A stretch of 64,000 nucleotides of DNA from Symbiodinium sp. CCMP2592 (lineage: Eukaryota; Sar; Dinophyceae; Suessiales; Symbiodiniaceae), in assembly GCA_905221615.1 (NCBI GenBank), contig CAJNDT010006187.1, positions 1-64,000 on the forward strand. The letters run 5' to 3'. The position numbers and the translations under genes are program-made. The notes below the pieces were generated by a model. It saw nothing but the letters and a program-made list of their open reading frames with translations, was not told the origin of the DNA and searched no databases. Position 1 is the first letter of the stretch. Every line of letters starts with the position of its first letter. Shown one piece after another: positions 62,561-64,000 of the stretch.

Positions 62561-64000
62561 AATCCAACACCTCTTTGCATTGCTTCGTTTTTATTCGCCT
62601 CATCTGCTTGGCGGTAGCCGAAGCGCCCAGGCCTTGGCGCAGACACAAGGAGCCATGGAGGGCCCCCTGAGTTTCAAAGGCGAGGCCAGTGTGGGGTGCG
62701 GAACCCAGGCAGATAGTCAGGATCGGTTCCTCGGGTCTCTGTTGTGTGATCAAGGTTCCTGATCTCGAACGATACCGAGCGTGTGGACGAGGTGGAACCT
62801 TTGCAGGCCTGTTGAGCCTGGCCAGTTTCAAAATATCTCGAAGATTCAACAGCTGACAGGCGTTGCAGTCAAGGGTGGCCTTGGAGGCTGGCAGTCTGCA
62901 GTTTTCAGATTCAACTCCAGCCTTGAAGTGGGATTGTCCGCGTCATGATGACATCTCTGACCGGTCGTCTGCGAAGAACCCAATACATGTCCATGCAACG
63001 AAGCGGTGAAGACAAGCGGCAAGCAAACCACCGCGGCAGCTGGCTTTCTGCGGCGACGACTTTCGTGGCTCCCTGGGCAGCGATGCCTCTGTGGAGGCGC
63101 AGTCAGGGGTGCGCTGCAACATGCTGCAACTCAGTTTTGCTGAACCAACCCCCCGCGAGGCTGCGGTCCGCGCTGCGCTGCTGCAGGCTGCTACGACTTT
63201 CCCTGTTTATTGTCAGGACTACAGGTTAGAGCTGCGCCGGGAGAGCTCAAGGTTCAAGGCTTTGTGAATGCGAAGCACCAGACCCTTCCTTTGTAGCTTT
63301 TGATGTGAAGGTCGGCGTCGTACCACCCTTGCAGAAGCCGCCTTTCCAACGCGCGGGCCCCAGCTGCGCCGCTGCGCCGACACCGTCTAATCTGTTCTTT
63401 CTCTCAAGCAAGTGCGGGGACCATGCCACCGGAGTCCTCGAGCTGCAGAAGTGCGATGGCAGAACGTAGTGGCATGCCTTGACGCCCTCAAGAAGAATTT
63501 GAGAGGTCGTCGTTCGCCATGCACATGTATACGGGGCGGTGTTAGGAACGGAGGCAGGCTTGCAGGCAGGCAGTCATCGAGCCATATGTGTTTCAAGCAG
63601 GAAAGGAAACATCGAAGCCAGAAGGTCCTTGTCCTTGCGCTTCTGGCCGAGGCTTAAGCCGCACGGATGCCGGCGTCCACGCGCGCAGTTTCCGGCTTGT
63701 GGTGCCACTCCTGAGAGTGCAGGCCAAATCAGACACATTTCTTGCGAAGAGGCTTTGAATTCCAAGACATTCAGCATGCAGGCCTCGGACCTCCAAGCAG
63801 ATGGCCGCTGTCCGGGGCTCCAGGCCGCGCTGAACAGTGCGGGCCCCGGCTCTCTCGGAATTTTACATCCGCGTGTCCTGTCCTAGCACGAGGACGCCTT
63901 CCCAACAGTCTGCGGATCCTAGAGGCCGGGCTACTGCCACTTCACTCCACAGACTGGTTCCGTGATGATGGGCAACTAGAAACAAGGGCACTTGATCATA
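62561..64000. other. No supported gene to the window end
   Basis: Short open frames on both strands without motifs. Isolated exon-like bits may belong to a gene running off the window, but none can be defended. Confidence 0.4.

Noticed and set aside
1-64000. CRISPR array, rRNA or spliced-leader gene
   Set aside because: No regularly spaced identical repeats with unique spacers, no rRNA-like stretch and no spliced-leader-like sequence was found by eye.

Overview
The window looks like nuclear DNA of a dinoflagellate, probably close to the Symbiodiniaceae. This rests on host-like genes cut into many short exons, introns that mix GT, GC and GA donors, a G after nearly every acceptor AG, host-like genes all on the + strand, abundant Ty1/copia-like retroelements, and degenerate CCCTAAA (telomere-like) tracts. 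The species is an inference; no rRNA, tRNA or spliced-leader gene was recognised.

Left part (1-11,280): a decayed copia-like retroelement on the minus strand, in the order gag, zinc knuckle, protease, proline-rich ORF, integrase, then 2.3 kb of satellite and microsatellite DNA, then reverse transcriptase/RNase H. It carries several frame breaks and a 265-bp tandem duplication. Next (11,280-18,465) is a 7.2-kb array of five ~1.06-kb units with terminal inverted repeats, separated by four ~470-bp spacers. The whole array is flanked by one 9-bp direct repeat, so it looks like a single insertion.

Middle-left (19,174-28,444): a structurally complete copia-like element on the + strand. It has LTRs of about 700 bp, a 5-bp target duplication, an initiator-Met-like primer site, a polypurine tract, gag-protease-integrase and RT-RNase H reading frames, a methyltransferase-like C-terminal extension broken by an in-frame TAG, and an extra small ORF before the 3' LTR.

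Middle (31,522-43,560): a DUR3-type urea/sodium symporter gene in three exons, then a gene made of at least eight S1 RNA-binding modules. Each module is split by introns at similar places, and one intron holds a 1.1-kb microsatellite block.

Right part (43,560-64,000): two unrecognised GC-rich overlapping ORFs (43.6-46.2 kb), a cluster of short inverted repeats, scattered exons of at least one unrecognised gene (49.1-51.4 kb), a Ran GTPase gene whose exons can be followed from the P-loop to the acidic tail (55.5-58.4 kb), and isolated exon-like pieces after that. Much of 47-49 kb, 51.4-53 kb and 58.5-64 kb holds nothing I can name.

How the parts relate: the retroelements and the inverted-repeat array are independent selfish DNA. 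The symporter, the S1 protein and Ran are unrelated housekeeping-type genes that share orientation, as expected for dinoflagellate unidirectional gene clusters.
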